From contig NZ_QFOB01000003.1 of NCBI RefSeq assembly GCF_003248515.1, positions 124,001 through 188,000 of the forward strand: a DNA stretch of 64,000 bases, read 5' to 3'. Below the pieces are notes generated by a model. That model was not told the DNA's origin. It searched no databases and saw nothing but the letters and a program-made list of their open reading frames with translations. Source of the DNA: Sphingomonas sp. Its GTDB lineage: Bacteria > Pseudomonadota > Alphaproteobacteria > Sphingomonadales > Sphingomonadaceae. Every line of letters starts with the position of its first letter. The first letter of the stretch is position 1. Of the stretch, positions 35,699 to 43,706 are shown piece by piece. The position numbers and the translations under genes were made by a program.

Positions 35699-36814
35699 TC
35701 AACCGGAAAGGCTCGCGCGGCCGCCGGCATGCCGATCCAGCCGGCCGGCCAGCTCCAGTTCGAGCAACACGATCTGCACCACGGCCGGCGCGAGGCTGGA
35801 CAGGCGCACCAGTTCATCCACGTCCACCGGCACGGGGCCCAGAAGATCCGTGACAATACTCCGCTCCCGATCCGCGACGTCGAGCGGGACGGGATCCTCG
35901 CGGACGAGGCCGACGAGGCGGCCGGGGCCGCGTCCGAAGGGGGCCAGCGCCTCGATCACGTCGGCCGCGCCCTGCACCAGCGTGGCGCCATCGCGGATCA
36001 GCAGATTGCAGCCCTGCGCGCGCGGATCGAGCGGTGATCCGGGCACGGCCATCACCTCCCGCCCCGCTTCATTCGCGAGGCGCGCGGTGATGAGCGAGCC
36101 GGATTTGGGCGCGGCTTCCACCACGATCGTGCCCGAGGCGAGGCCCGCGATGATCCGGTTGCGATAGGGGAAGTGGCGCGCGCGAGGCTCCGTGCCCGGC
36201 GGCTGTTCCGCCACCAGCAGGCCGCGCTCGGCGATGGCGCGCTGGAGCCGTTCATTTTCAGGGGGGTAGAAAATATCCGCGCCGCCCGCGACGACGCCCA
36301 CCGTACCGCCCTCCAGCGCGCCGACATGCGCCGCCGTATCGATCCCGCGCGCAAGCCCGGACACGACCACCCAGCCCTCCCCGGCCAGATCATGCGCGAG
36401 GGAGCGCGCGAAGCGGACGGCGGCGGCCGAGGCATTGCGCGCGCCCACCATCGCCACCAGCGGCCGCGCCGCGAGCGCGGGATCGCCCAGAACGATCAGC
36501 GCGGGCGGCGCATCCTCCAGCTCCGCGAGCAGGGGAGGAAAACCGGGGCGGCCCAGCAGCCAGTAGCGGCCGCCCAGCGCCGCCACGCGGCCAAGCTCGC
36601 GCGCCACATCGCCTTCGGCGGCGACGCGCGGGGCCGGTCCGCCGCCGCGCCGGGCGAGATCGGGCAGAGCGCGAATCGCGGCGCCAGCCGAGCCGAAGCG
36701 CACAAGGAGCTGCCCGAAGGTGACAGGCCCGATGGACGGGGTACGGATCAGCCTGAGCCGGTCGAGCGCGTCGGCGTCGAACGCCGCCGGATCGATCGCC
36801 TCAGCGCTGGCCAA
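35699..36814 (-). CDS. dprA: DNA-processing protein DprA (Smf)
   Basis: Binds incoming single-stranded DNA and loads RecA during transformation; about 371 aa. An N-terminal SAM-like domain (RLRLIRTPSIGPVTFGQLL) precedes the Rossmann-type DprA domain: VAMVGARNASAAAVRFARSLA (about 125-145), VVVSGLARGIDTAAHVGAL (about 155-173), FPYRNRIIAGLA and EAAPKSGSLITARLANEAGREVMAVPG (about 225-265). A C-terminal winged-helix domain ends it. No ATG or GTG is available before the conserved region except far upstream inside plsY, so I choose TTG at 36814, which overlaps the plsY end by 14 bp. There is no obvious ribosome site, so coupling to plsY is likely. Confidence 0.88.
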   Translation of the reverse strand: MASAEAIDPAAFDADALDRLRLIRTPSIGPVTFGQLLVRFGSAGAAIRALPDLARRGGGPAPRVAAEGDVARELGRVAALGGRYWLLGRPGFPPLLAELEDAPPALIVLGDPALAARPLVAMVGARNASAAAVRFARSLAHDLAGEGWVVVSGLARGIDTAAHVGALEGGTVGVVAGGADIFYPPENERLQRAIAERGLLVAEQPPGTEPRARHFPYRNRIIAGLASGTIVVEAAPKSGSLITARLANEAGREVMAVPGSPLDPRAQGCNLLIRDGATLVQGAADVIEALAPFGRGPGRLVGLVREDPVPLDVADRERSIVTDLLGPVPVDVDELVRLSSLAPAVVQIVLLELELAGRLDRHAGGRASLSG

Positions 36815-37406
36815 TGCGCGGCTCTGTGCCGGCGAAGAGTCGGGAAAGATTCGTGCGATGCGTCCACAGCACGGTGAGCGCGAAGGCAAGGAACATCATC
36901 GTGAGGCCGGGCTGGAAGAAATAGGCCGCGCACACCGGCGTCAGCAGGGCAGCCGCCATGCCACCGACCGAGGAATGGCGGGTGAGCAAGGAGGCGCCGA
37001 TCCACACGATCGCGAAGGTGAGGCCACAGGGCCAGAAGAGCGCCAGCGCGATGCCGAGGTAGGTGGCGATCCCCTTGCCGCCGCGAAACCGCAGCCAGAC
37101 GGGAAAGATATGCCCATAGAAAGCAGCGACGCCCGCAAGCGGCCCCAGCCCGGCCATCACCCATTCCGCGATCAGCACGGCGACCGCGCCCTTGCCGGCA
37201 TCGAGGATCACCGTCGCGGCGGCCAGCCCCTTGCGGCCGGTGCGCAACACATTGGTTGCGCCGATATTGCCCGAGCCGATCGAGCGGAGATCCCCCGCCC
37301 CTCCGATCCGCGCCACCAGCAGCCCGAACGGAATCGAGCCGAGAAGATAGGCGCCGATCGCGACCAGCGCGGGAACCATCCAAGCATTCAAGAGATCGTC
37401 CCCCAC
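36801..37406 (-). CDS. plsY: Acyl-phosphate:glycerol-3-phosphate acyltransferase
   Basis: First acylation step of phospholipid synthesis; integral inner-membrane enzyme, 201 aa with five predicted helices. Family motifs: YLLGSIPFGLLVAR (about 19-32), DLRSIGSGNIGATNVLRTGRKGLAA (about 39-63), GHIFPVWLRFRGGKGIATYLG (about 99-119) and SVGGMAAALLTPV (about 145). The start MGDDLLNAW is chosen because it precedes the first helix. It is followed by dprA with a short overlap, an arrangement seen in other alphaproteobacteria. Confidence 0.94.
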   Translation of the reverse strand: MGDDLLNAWMVPALVAIGAYLLGSIPFGLLVARIGGAGDLRSIGSGNIGATNVLRTGRKGLAAATVILDAGKGAVAVLIAEWVMAGLGPLAGVAAFYGHIFPVWLRFRGGKGIATYLGIALALFWPCGLTFAIVWIGASLLTRHSSVGGMAAALLTPVCAAYFFQPGLTMMFLAFALTVLWTHRTNLSRLFAGTEPRIGQR

Positions 37407-37550
37407 GGCGCTCAGGGTAGAGCAACCGGGGCGGGATGCAATTGATCTGAATCAGCCCGCGAACAAAAGGCAAACACCATGCGCGCGCCACGCATGTAGC
37501 GCCGCGCATCGCATGGGCCAGCCCGCCGCCGCGCGAACGGCGGACCGACA

Positions 37551-37589
37551 GATCGGATCGGGGCCGAGTGGCCAGCCCCGATGCCGATC
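37551..37589 (-). terminator. Long hairpin just downstream of csbD
   Basis: GATCGGATCGGGGC pairs with GCCCCGAT-g-CCGATC (14 bp with one bulged base, 10-nt loop). It begins 8 nt after the csbD stop on the minus strand. No clear U-tract follows, so it is a terminator-like or stabilising structure. Confidence 0.5.
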
Positions 37590-37596
37590 TTCCCGG

Positions 37597-37776
37597 TCAG
37601 ATGCGGTTGATCGCGCCCTTCACGGCGCCCTTGGCCTTTTGCAGATCGCCCTTGGCTTCCTGCGCATCGCCTTCGGCGCGAAGATCGGGCCGGTCGGTCG
37701 CGTCGCCGATCGCGCGCTTTACCTTGCCGATGGTCTCGTTTGCCGCACCCTTCACCTTGTCCGCAATCTCTCCCAT
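37597..37776 (-). CDS. CsbD family general stress protein (59 aa)
   Basis: Small hydrophilic helical protein: MGEIADKVKGAANETIGKVK, then GDATDRPDLRAEGDAQEAKGDLQKAKG. This matches the CsbD pattern of G-K-x-K-x-A-x-G tandem helices. Function is uncertain, but the family is a classical general-stress marker. The ATG at 37776 follows GGAGG at an 8-nt spacing. An EcfG-type promoter lies about 50-75 bp upstream, fitting control by the alphaproteobacterial general stress sigma factor. Confidence 0.9.
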   Translation of the reverse strand: MGEIADKVKGAANETIGKVKRAIGDATDRPDLRAEGDAQEAKGDLQKAKGAVKGAINRI

Positions 37777-37827
37777 GACGCTACCTCCACCAAGACGATC
37801 CAGCGGAATGCTGAAATCATTGGGAAA

Positions 37828-37852
37828 AACGGGCGAGAGACGGTGATGTTCC
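37828..37852 (-). promoter_or_regulatory. EcfG-type (general stress) promoter of csbD
   Basis: On the minus strand the sequence reads GGAAC, then 16 nt, then CGTT, matching the EcfG consensus GGAAC-N16/17-CGTT. The -10 end is 51 nt from the csbD ATG, giving a 5' leader of about 40 nt with a good GGAGG. Match and target gene agree. Confidence 0.75.
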
Positions 37853-37885
37853 GGCGGCGGCTTCCGTCTCGTCGCACAATCGGCC

Positions 37886-38419
37886 ATGGGTTTCGCCGTG
37901 ACCAGATTCCTGCCCCTCGCCACGGCGGCGCTGCTGACGTCGCTTCTCGCCGGCTGCGCGACGCCGCTCGCGCCCAAGCCGGCGCCAGTGACAGCGCCAC
38001 CGCCCCCGGCCGCTGCGCCTGCGCCACCACCGGAGGCGCAGGAGTGGCGCGATCTGCCGCTCTCGCCGGGCGACTGGGCCTATGCGCAGGATGCGGCCGG
38101 ATCCTCGGCCCGGTTCGGCCCGGCCGGCGCACCCGCGCTCACGATCCGCTGCGACAGAGCCACGCATCGCATCCGCTTGCTGGTGACGGGGGCCGGGGCT
38201 GGCACGATGACGGTGACGACATCCTATGCCGGCCGCGATCTGCCACAGGCTGCGGGATCGGGCGGCCAGATGGAGGCGAGCCTGCCGGCAGCCGACCCCT
38301 TCCTCGACCGGATCGCCTTCAGCCGGGGCCGCGTTTCCTATGCCGTGCCCGGCCGGCCATTGCTGATGGTGCCCGCCTGGGCGGAGCCGGCGCGCGTGAT
38401 CGAGGATTGCCGGGGCTGA
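37886..38419 (+). CDS. Predicted lipoprotein, unknown function (177 aa)
   Basis: The lipoprotein signal MGFAVTRFLPLATAALLTSLLAGC puts the lipidated Cys at about residue 24. A Pro/Ala-rich spacer (APKPAPVTAPPPPAAAPAPPP) reaches from the membrane to a compact beta-rich domain (about 55-177, WRDLPLSPGDWAYAQDAAGSSARFG...LTIRCD, ending ARVIEDCRG). Two Cys in the domain may pair. No catalytic motif is recognised. It is divergent from csbD. Confidence 0.78.
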   Translation: MGFAVTRFLPLATAALLTSLLAGCATPLAPKPAPVTAPPPPAAAPAPPPEAQEWRDLPLSPGDWAYAQDAAGSSARFGPAGAPALTIRCDRATHRIRLLVTGAGAGTMTVTTSYAGRDLPQAAGSGGQMEASLPAADPFLDRIAFSRGRVSYAVPGRPLLMVPAWAEPARVIEDCRG

Positions 38420-38550
38420 TCGATCGCCGCGGCGACGGCGGCCCGAGCCTGCCCCGCGAAGCGCAGTATCCTGACGCGAAAAAACTTTGAATCAAGGCCT
38501 TGCGACGCGCCAAAATCTGACTCACATTCGCTTTGCTCTTCAACATAGCG

Positions 38551-38564
38551 AAAGGAGGTGATCC
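38551..38564 (+). promoter_or_regulatory. Full-length anti-anti-Shine-Dalgarno sequence
   Basis: AAAGGAGGTGATCC is the exact complement of the 14-nt 3' end of 16S rRNA (GGATCACCTCCTTT). GGAGG is 7 nt from an ATG at 38566. It is the strongest possible ribosome site, far stronger than at any other gene in this window. Confidence 0.8.
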
Positions 38565-38565
38565 G

Positions 38566-38622
38566 ATGTCTCATGGTTCAGCTTGGGGGTCGGTTCAGTC
38601 CGTTCGGGAGACGCGCTGCTGA
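38566..38622 (+). CDS. Putative 18-aa leader peptide after the perfect SD
   Basis: ATG at optimal distance from AAAGGAGGTGATCC; reads MSHGSAWGSVQSVRETRC then TGA. The peptide is hydrophilic with two Trp/Arg-type rare features but no run of a single amino acid that would suggest classic attenuation. Either this is a translated leader for the overlapping +1 frame or the SD has another role. It is supported only by the ribosome site. Confidence 0.45.
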   Translation: MSHGSAWGSVQSVRETRC

Positions 38623-38692
38623 AATCTTGATCCTCGCCGGGGCCGTCGCGGATGCGGGGGCGTTGGCGATATCGATCAAGGTGTTCAGATAA
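38573..38692 (+). CDS. Putative 39-aa small protein overlapping the leader peptide
   Basis: The frame begins at an ATG 7 nt inside the leader peptide frame and reads MVQLGGRFSPFGRRAAEILI, continuing to a hydrophobic/amphipathic helix (LAGAVADAGALAISIKVFR). It could be a small membrane-active protein. No own ribosome site exists, so translation would depend on the strong upstream SD or on a frameshift. A terminator hairpin follows 49 nt after the stop, consistent with a short transcript. Confidence 0.4.
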   Translation: MVQLGGRFSPFGRRAAEILILAGAVADAGALAISIKVFR

Positions 38693-38740
38693 GCGCCGGG
38701 GGTCTCCCGGGCCGATTATCCGGCCGCTGACCATGTATGA

Positions 38741-38774
38741 AGGGCCACCGGGGCATTGCCGCGGTGGCCCTTTT
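38741..38774 (+). terminator. Rho-independent terminator of the small 38.5-38.8 kb transcript
   Basis: AGGGCCACCG pairs with CGGTGGCCCT, loop about 12 nt, followed by TTTT. It closes a transcript starting before the strong SD at 38551. On the other strand it could also serve the DUF2721 gene. Confidence 0.75.
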
Positions 38775-38875
38775 GGTCTGGAGGCCGATCACCGCCACGC
38801 CACCATCGGCGGCGACGGATGGCCCGCTTTCCCGCTGGTGACGCTGGACGGGCAGCCGCCGCTTTCCGCCGGCCC

Positions 38876-39358
38876 TCAGGATCGCTCCAGCAGTTCATCC
38901 CGCACGCGGATCGCCGCCACGGCGATGCGGACCTCGATCAGGAACAGGGTGAGGCTGGCGATCAGCAGCATCAGCGAGACGGCGAACAGCAGCGAGAGCG
39001 TGCGCGCAAAGCCGACGCCCACCAGCCGCGCGAGGAAGATGCCTGCAACGAGGCTGCACAGGAGCACCGCACTGGCCGTGCACAGGAAGATCGAATTGCT
39101 GACGATCGCCATGCGCCGATCGAGCAGCCGCAATTCCCGCACCTGCCATTCGTGGCGGGGATCGCCGCGCGGCGTGAAATTCTGTTCGATATCGCGCGCG
39201 CGATCCACGATCCGGGCCAGCCGGCCCGTGAGCATGTTCAACACCAGCCCGATGCCATTCAAAAGAAAGACCGGGGCCAACGCGAACTGGATGTCGCGCG
39301 CGAGCCCCGGCAGGCTGGAAATGCGAAAGACGTCGTCCAGGCCGACGGGCAGCGCCAT
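38876..39358 (-). CDS. DUF2721 membrane protein
   Basis: The 160 aa protein has three predicted helices: FALAPVFLLNGIGLVLNML (about 24-42), SIFLCTASAVLLCSLVAGIFLARLV (about 90-114) and LLFAVSLMLLIASLTLFLIEVRIA (about 122-145). A conserved loop, RLARIVDRARDIEQ..... RELRLLDRRMAIV, lies between helices 1 and 2, as in DUF2721 proteins; function unknown. The ATG overlaps the stop of the aminotransferase gene by one base (TGATG), so the two genes form a coupled pair. Confidence 0.87.
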   Translation of the reverse strand: MALPVGLDDVFRISSLPGLARDIQFALAPVFLLNGIGLVLNMLTGRLARIVDRARDIEQNFTPRGDPRHEWQVRELRLLDRRMAIVSNSIFLCTASAVLLCSLVAGIFLARLVGVGFARTLSLLFAVSLMLLIASLTLFLIEVRIAVAAIRVRDELLERS

Positions 39359-40563
39359 CAGCCCGCCCGCAGGCCCGTATTGACGCCCATCGACTGGAGA
39401 TATTTCTTCACGTTGCGCGCCGCCTGGCGCAGGCGCTGCTCATTTTCGACGAGCGCGATGCGCACATAGCCCTCGCCATTTTCGCCATAACCGACGCCCG
39501 GTGCCACCGCGACCTTGGCATGGGTGAGCAGCTGCTTCGAGAATTCGAGGCTGCCGAGATGGGCGAGCGCCGGCGGCAGCGGCGCCCAGGCGAACATCGA
39601 GGCGCGGGGGCTTGGAATATCCCATCCGGCCCGCGCGAAGCTTTCCACCAGCACGTCGCGGCGCTTGTGATACAGCTGGCGGTTCTGCTCGACGATATCC
39701 TGCGGGCCATTGAGCGCGGCGCAGGCGGCAGCCTGGATCGGCGTGAAGGCGCCATAATCCAGATAGGATTTCACGCGCGTCATCGCCGCGATCAGCTGCT
39801 TGTTGCCCACCGCGAAGCCGATCCGCCAGCCAGCCATCGAGAAGGTCTTGGAAAGCGAGGTGAACTCGATCGCCACGTCCTTCGCACCCTTCACCTGCAG
39901 AATCGATGGCGTGGGCTTTCCATCATAATAAAGCTCCGAATAAGCAAGATCGGAGATGATCCAGACCTTGTGCTCCTTCGCCCACGCCACCAGCCGCTCG
40001 TAAAAGGCGAGGTCCACCGTCTCGGCCGTAGGATTCGACGGATAGTTGACGACGAGGATCGACGGGCGCGGCACCGTGAAGGCCATCGCGCGATCCAGCG
40101 CGCGGAAATAATCCTCGTCCGGCGTGGTCGGCACGGCGCGGATCGTGGCGCCAGCGATGATGAAGCCGAACGTGTGGATCGGATAGGAAGGATTGGGCGC
40201 GAGGATCACGTCGCCGGGCGCCGTGATCGCGGTGGCGAGGCTGGCCAGCCCCTCCTTCGATCCCATGGTGACGACCACTTCCGTCTCGGGATCGACATCC
40301 ACGCCGAAGCGGCGCGCATAATAGCCGGCCTGCGCCTTGCGGAGCCCGGGAATGCCCTTCGACGCCGAATAGCCGTGCGCATCCGGCTTCTGCGCCACTT
40401 CCACCAGCTTCGCGATCACGTGCGGCGGCGGCGGCAGATCGGGATTGCCCATGCCGAGATCGATAATGTCCTCTCCGCCCGCGCGCGCCGCCGCCCGCAT
40501 CGCATTCACTTCGGCGATGATATAGGGTGGCAAACGGCGGATGCGGTAGAAGTCTTCGGTCAT
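39358..40563 (-). CDS. alaC: Class I/II PLP aminotransferase, AlaC type
   Basis: Interconverts alanine/pyruvate with glutamate/2-oxoglutarate in AlaC; cytosolic PLP enzyme, 401 aa from MTEDFYRIRRLPPYI. Motifs: DIIDLGMGNPDLPPP (about 34-48), GSKEGLASL (cofactor phosphate), ILVVNYPSNPTAE (about 175-187), DLAYSELYYDG (about 212-222) and SLSKTFSMAGWRIGFAVGN with the Schiff-base Lys (about 244-262). VRIALVENEQRLRQA near the C-terminus carries the carboxylate-binding Arg. The start is the ATG at 40563; the upstream extension is out of family. Substrate assignment beyond alanine-type is inference. Confidence 0.88.
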   Translation of the reverse strand: MTEDFYRIRRLPPYIIAEVNAMRAAARAGGEDIIDLGMGNPDLPPPPHVIAKLVEVAQKPDAHGYSASKGIPGLRKAQAGYYARRFGVDVDPETEVVVTMGSKEGLASLATAITAPGDVILAPNPSYPIHTFGFIIAGATIRAVPTTPDEDYFRALDRAMAFTVPRPSILVVNYPSNPTAETVDLAFYERLVAWAKEHKVWIISDLAYSELYYDGKPTPSILQVKGAKDVAIEFTSLSKTFSMAGWRIGFAVGNKQLIAAMTRVKSYLDYGAFTPIQAAACAALNGPQDIVEQNRQLYHKRRDVLVESFARAGWDIPSPRASMFAWAPLPPALAHLGSLEFSKQLLTHAKVAVAPGVGYGENGEGYVRIALVENEQRLRQAARNVKKYLQSMGVNTGLRAG

Positions 40564-40684
40564 TTCGTCCTCGATAGAAAGGCCCGGAAAGAGGCGGCGC
40601 GGATCGCCCGTTCTTTCCGAAGCGGTTGCGCTATAGGCGGTTTGCTGGCCAATTGGCAGTGCGAAGGCCAGACGGGAGAGATTG

Positions 40685-42415
40685 ATGGCGAAGGCCGGTG
40701 ACAAGCCGCATGACGGCGGCGCGATCCTCGACGAAATGGCTCACTGGACCGGTGTGATCGGCGAGGCGCAGCAGATGCTGATGGAGCATGGCGCGAGCGC
40801 CGCCATGAAGGCGGGCGATGATTTCATGGCACAGATGGCGCAGATGCCGCCGATCGATCCCGCTGGCATGGCCAATGCCCCGGGCACGATGTGGGCCGAG
40901 ACGCTGGGCTTCTGGCGATCGATGCTGCCGGCGAGCGAGGGGCTGGGCGCGGACCGCCGCTTCGCCGCGCCGGACTGGCAGGAGCCGCTGTTCGATCTGA
41001 TCCGCCAGAGCTATGCGCTCGTCGCGGACCAGTTCCTTTCGGTGATCGATCATGCGCCGGGCCTCGACGCGCGCCAACAGGAGCAGCTGCGCTTCGCCGC
41101 GCGCAATTTCGTCGACGCGATGAGCCCCACCAACTTCCCCTTCACCAACCCCCAGGTGGTGGCGAAGATCGTGGAGACGCGCGGGCAGAATCTCATCACC
41201 GGGCTCCAGCGGATGCTGGAGGATGCCGCCTCCGGCCAGATCCGCCATGTCGGCAAGGACGCGTTCGAGGTGGGCCGCGATATCGCCACCACGCCGGGCA
41301 AGGTCGTTTACGAAGCGCCGCTCTTCCAGCTGATCCAGTATAGCCCGACGACCGAGAGCGTATCGGAAATCCCGCTCATCATCTTTCCGCCGTGGATCAA
41401 CCGCTTCTACATCCTCGATCTCAGCCCGCAGAAGAGCTTCGTGAAGTGGGCGACGGACCAGGGTCTCACCGTCTTCATGGTTTCGTGGAAATCGGCGGAC
41501 GCCAGCATCGCCCATGTGATGATGGACGATTATGTCATCAACGGGGAATGGGAGGCGATCGAGGTCGTCACCCGCCTGCTGGACGTGCCGAAGGCGCATG
41601 TGATCGGCTATTGCGTGGCAGGCACGGCGCTTTCGATGCTGCTGGCCTGGGCAGCCGCGACCGGCAATGCCGAAAAGGTGGCGAGCGCGACCTTCTTCAC
41701 CGCGCAGGTGGATTTCAGCGAGGCGGGCGATCTTTCGCTGTTCGTGGACGATGCGCAACTGGCCCTGATGGAATCGATCGCCAAGGACGGCATCTTCGAC
41801 GGGCGCTTCATGGCGGCAACCTTCAACCTGCTGCGCAGCCGCGACCTGATCTGGAACTATGTCGTCAACAATTACCTGCTGGCGGACGACTATAAGAGCT
41901 TCGACCTGCTCCACTGGAATGGCGACGTCACCAACCTGCCCGCCGAATGGCAGCGCCGCTACCTGACCGAGCTTTATCGCGACAATCTGCTGGTGAAGCC
42001 CGGCGCGCTTTCCGTGGCGGGCACGCCGATCGACCTGACGACGGTGAAGACGCCAGCCTATGTGCAGGCGGGGCGCGAGGATCATATCGCGCCGCCCGGC
42101 AGCGTGTGGAAGATGACGCAGTATCTGGCCGGGCCGCTGCGCTTCGTGCTCGCCGGATCGGGGCATATCGCCGGCGTGGTGAACCCGCCCTCCGCCAACA
42201 AATATCAATATTGGATCAACGATAAGCCGGCCGCGTCGCTCGAAGAATTCGTCGCGGGCGCGGTGGAGCACAAGGGAAGCTGGTGGCCGGACTGGATGGC
42301 GTGGATCGCCACGCTCGACGGCAGGACGGTGCCAGCGGAGGGCGCGCGCATCCCCGGCGAGGGCGTGCTGCCCGCGATCGAGGATGCGCCGGGCCGCTAC
42401 GTGCGGATGCGATAA
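40685..42415 (+). CDS. phaC: Class I poly(3-hydroxyalkanoate) synthase
   Basis: Polymerises 3-hydroxyacyl-CoA into storage polyester granules; 576 aa, the class I length. The N-terminal domain contains NFPFTNPQVV (about 149-158). The alpha/beta hydrolase core has the lipase-like box GYCVAG with nucleophile Cys about residue 310, the Asp in AGREDHIAPPGSVW (about 462-475) and the His in LAGSGHIAGVVNPP (about 490-503). PPWINRFYILDLSPQKSFVKW is a PhaC hallmark. The ATG at 40685 follows GAGAG at 7 nt; a TTG directly before it is not needed. No phasin or phaAB genes are adjacent. Confidence 0.95.
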   Translation: MAKAGDKPHDGGAILDEMAHWTGVIGEAQQMLMEHGASAAMKAGDDFMAQMAQMPPIDPAGMANAPGTMWAETLGFWRSMLPASEGLGADRRFAAPDWQEPLFDLIRQSYALVADQFLSVIDHAPGLDARQQEQLRFAARNFVDAMSPTNFPFTNPQVVAKIVETRGQNLITGLQRMLEDAASGQIRHVGKDAFEVGRDIATTPGKVVYEAPLFQLIQYSPTTESVSEIPLIIFPPWINRFYILDLSPQKSFVKWATDQGLTVFMVSWKSADASIAHVMMDDYVINGEWEAIEVVTRLLDVPKAHVIGYCVAGTALSMLLAWAAATGNAEKVASATFFTAQVDFSEAGDLSLFVDDAQLALMESIAKDGIFDGRFMAATFNLLRSRDLIWNYVVNNYLLADDYKSFDLLHWNGDVTNLPAEWQRRYLTELYRDNLLVKPGALSVAGTPIDLTTVKTPAYVQAGREDHIAPPGSVWKMTQYLAGPLRFVLAGSGHIAGVVNPPSANKYQYWINDKPAASLEEFVAGAVEHKGSWWPDWMAWIATLDGRTVPAEGARIPGEGVLPAIEDAPGRYVRMR

Positions 42416-42434
42416 GGGGGCCGGGCGGCCCATC

Positions 42435-43019
42435 TCAGCCGGATCGATATTCCTCGTTGCGGCGGATGCCGCGCGCGACGCGCGCGACAGTCTCCGCGAT
42501 CCGCTTCGCGCGCGTCTTCGGCCGCTTCGCGCCGATCACCCATTCGATATAATCGCGTCGCTGGCCGGGCGCGAAACCCGCAAACCGGGCCTGCGCCCCG
42601 GCATCGGCCGCGAGCGCGGCGGCCAGATCATCCGGCACCGGCAGATCGGGCTTCGCCGCGCGGGGCGCGGCCGCAGGCTTCGGCGCGCGTGCATCCGCCG
42701 CCTGCGCGCGGATCAGGGCGACCAGTTCCCGGCGCGGCGGCAGATCGGCCGATGAGAGCAGCCGTCCGAACTGGCCGGCGCCCTCCGCCTCACGCCCCGT
42801 TTCCGGCCCGCGCCAGAAGCCGAAGCCGCAATGGGCCTTGAACGCCGCCATGAAGGCGAAAGGCCGCCCGTCCAGCTCGAAGAAGGGGCGGCCCCATTTG
42901 ATCGTCTCGCTCAGTGTCGGCTCCGCCTCATGCAGCGCGGCGCGCAGCTCGATCAGAATCGGCCGGGCGAAATCGCCCGCCTTCGCGATCGCGGCATCGA
43001 TGCGGGGGTCGCTCGCCAT
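42435..43019 (-). CDS. YdeI/OmpD-associated family protein with DUF1801 domain
   Basis: Soluble 194-aa protein. The N-terminal half resembles DUF1801 (IDAAIAKAGDFARPILIELRAALHEAEPTLSETIKWGRPFFELDGRPFAFMAAFKAHCGFGFW), and the C-terminal half has the YdeI signature FAGFAPGQRRDYIEWVIGAKRPKTRAKRI (about 150-178). Fold relatives bind small hydrophobic ligands, but the function is unknown. The start MASDPRID at 43019 is supported by the conserved beginning of the domain. Confidence 0.85.
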   Translation of the reverse strand: MASDPRIDAAIAKAGDFARPILIELRAALHEAEPTLSETIKWGRPFFELDGRPFAFMAAFKAHCGFGFWRGPETGREAEGAGQFGRLLSSADLPPRRELVALIRAQAADARAPKPAAAPRAAKPDLPVPDDLAAALAADAGAQARFAGFAPGQRRDYIEWVIGAKRPKTRAKRIAETVARVARGIRRNEEYRSG

Positions 43020-43137
43020 GCCCCATCCTGCGCCCGCCGGCCGCCGCCACGCAAGATGAACGGCACGTAGTTTTCGGTTCACGCAACCGAGGCCGCGCGA
43101 CTTCGTTCTCCCCTCGTAATAAAAAGAGGAACGGACG

Positions 43138-43611
43138 ATGAAGACCTTCATTCTCGGCGCCGCGCTGGCCGCCATGACCCTGCCGCTCTCCGCACCCGCG
43201 CTGGCCGATCCGCCGCGCGATCATGGCCGCGGCGATCATGACAATGGCAGGGGCTGGCGCAAAGGCGGGAATCGCGGTCGCGACGATTGGCGCGGCTATC
43301 GCAACTATGACTGGAATCGGCCCGACCAGCGCTATGGCGGCTATGATGCCGCCCGCTATTATCGCGACGGGCGCGGCTATCGCGAACGCCGCATCGGCCG
43401 CAACGACCGTATCTATCGCGGCAACAACGGCCGTTATTATTGCCGTCGCACCGATGGCACGACCGGCCTGATCGTGGGCGGCGCGCTGGGCGGCCTGCTC
43501 GGCAACACGCTGGCCAATGGCCGCTCCAGCACGGTCGCCACGCTGCTGGGCGCCACCGGCGGCGCGCTGCTGGGCCAGTCGGTCGATCGGGGAAATATCC
43601 GCTGCCGCTGA
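43138..43611 (+). CDS. Exported glycine-zipper 2TM protein, paralogue A
   Basis: 157 aa; signal peptide MKTFILGAALAAMTLPLSAPALA. A region extremely rich in Arg/Tyr/Gly/Asp (about 25-95, RGDHDNGRGWRKGGNRGRDDWRGYRNYDW) leads to YYCRRTDGTTGLIVGGALGGLLGN (about 100-123), the glycine-zipper membrane-active motif. It ends IRCR. Two Cys (in YYCRR and RCR) may form a disulfide. GAGGAA lies before the ATG. The next gene is a paralogue, suggesting tandem duplication. Family members are envelope proteins of unclear role. Confidence 0.85.
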   Translation: MKTFILGAALAAMTLPLSAPALADPPRDHGRGDHDNGRGWRKGGNRGRDDWRGYRNYDWNRPDQRYGGYDAARYYRDGRGYRERRIGRNDRIYRGNNGRYYCRRTDGTTGLIVGGALGGLLGNTLANGRSSTVATLLGATGGALLGQSVDRGNIRCR

Positions 43612-43706
43612 ACGACAGGCTAATATCGGGCTCAGCCTCCGTTAAGTCGCTGCCCGATATTCGCCATGACAGCGTCGGATAGCTCCGATCGCAAAGGAGA
43701 CAGGGA

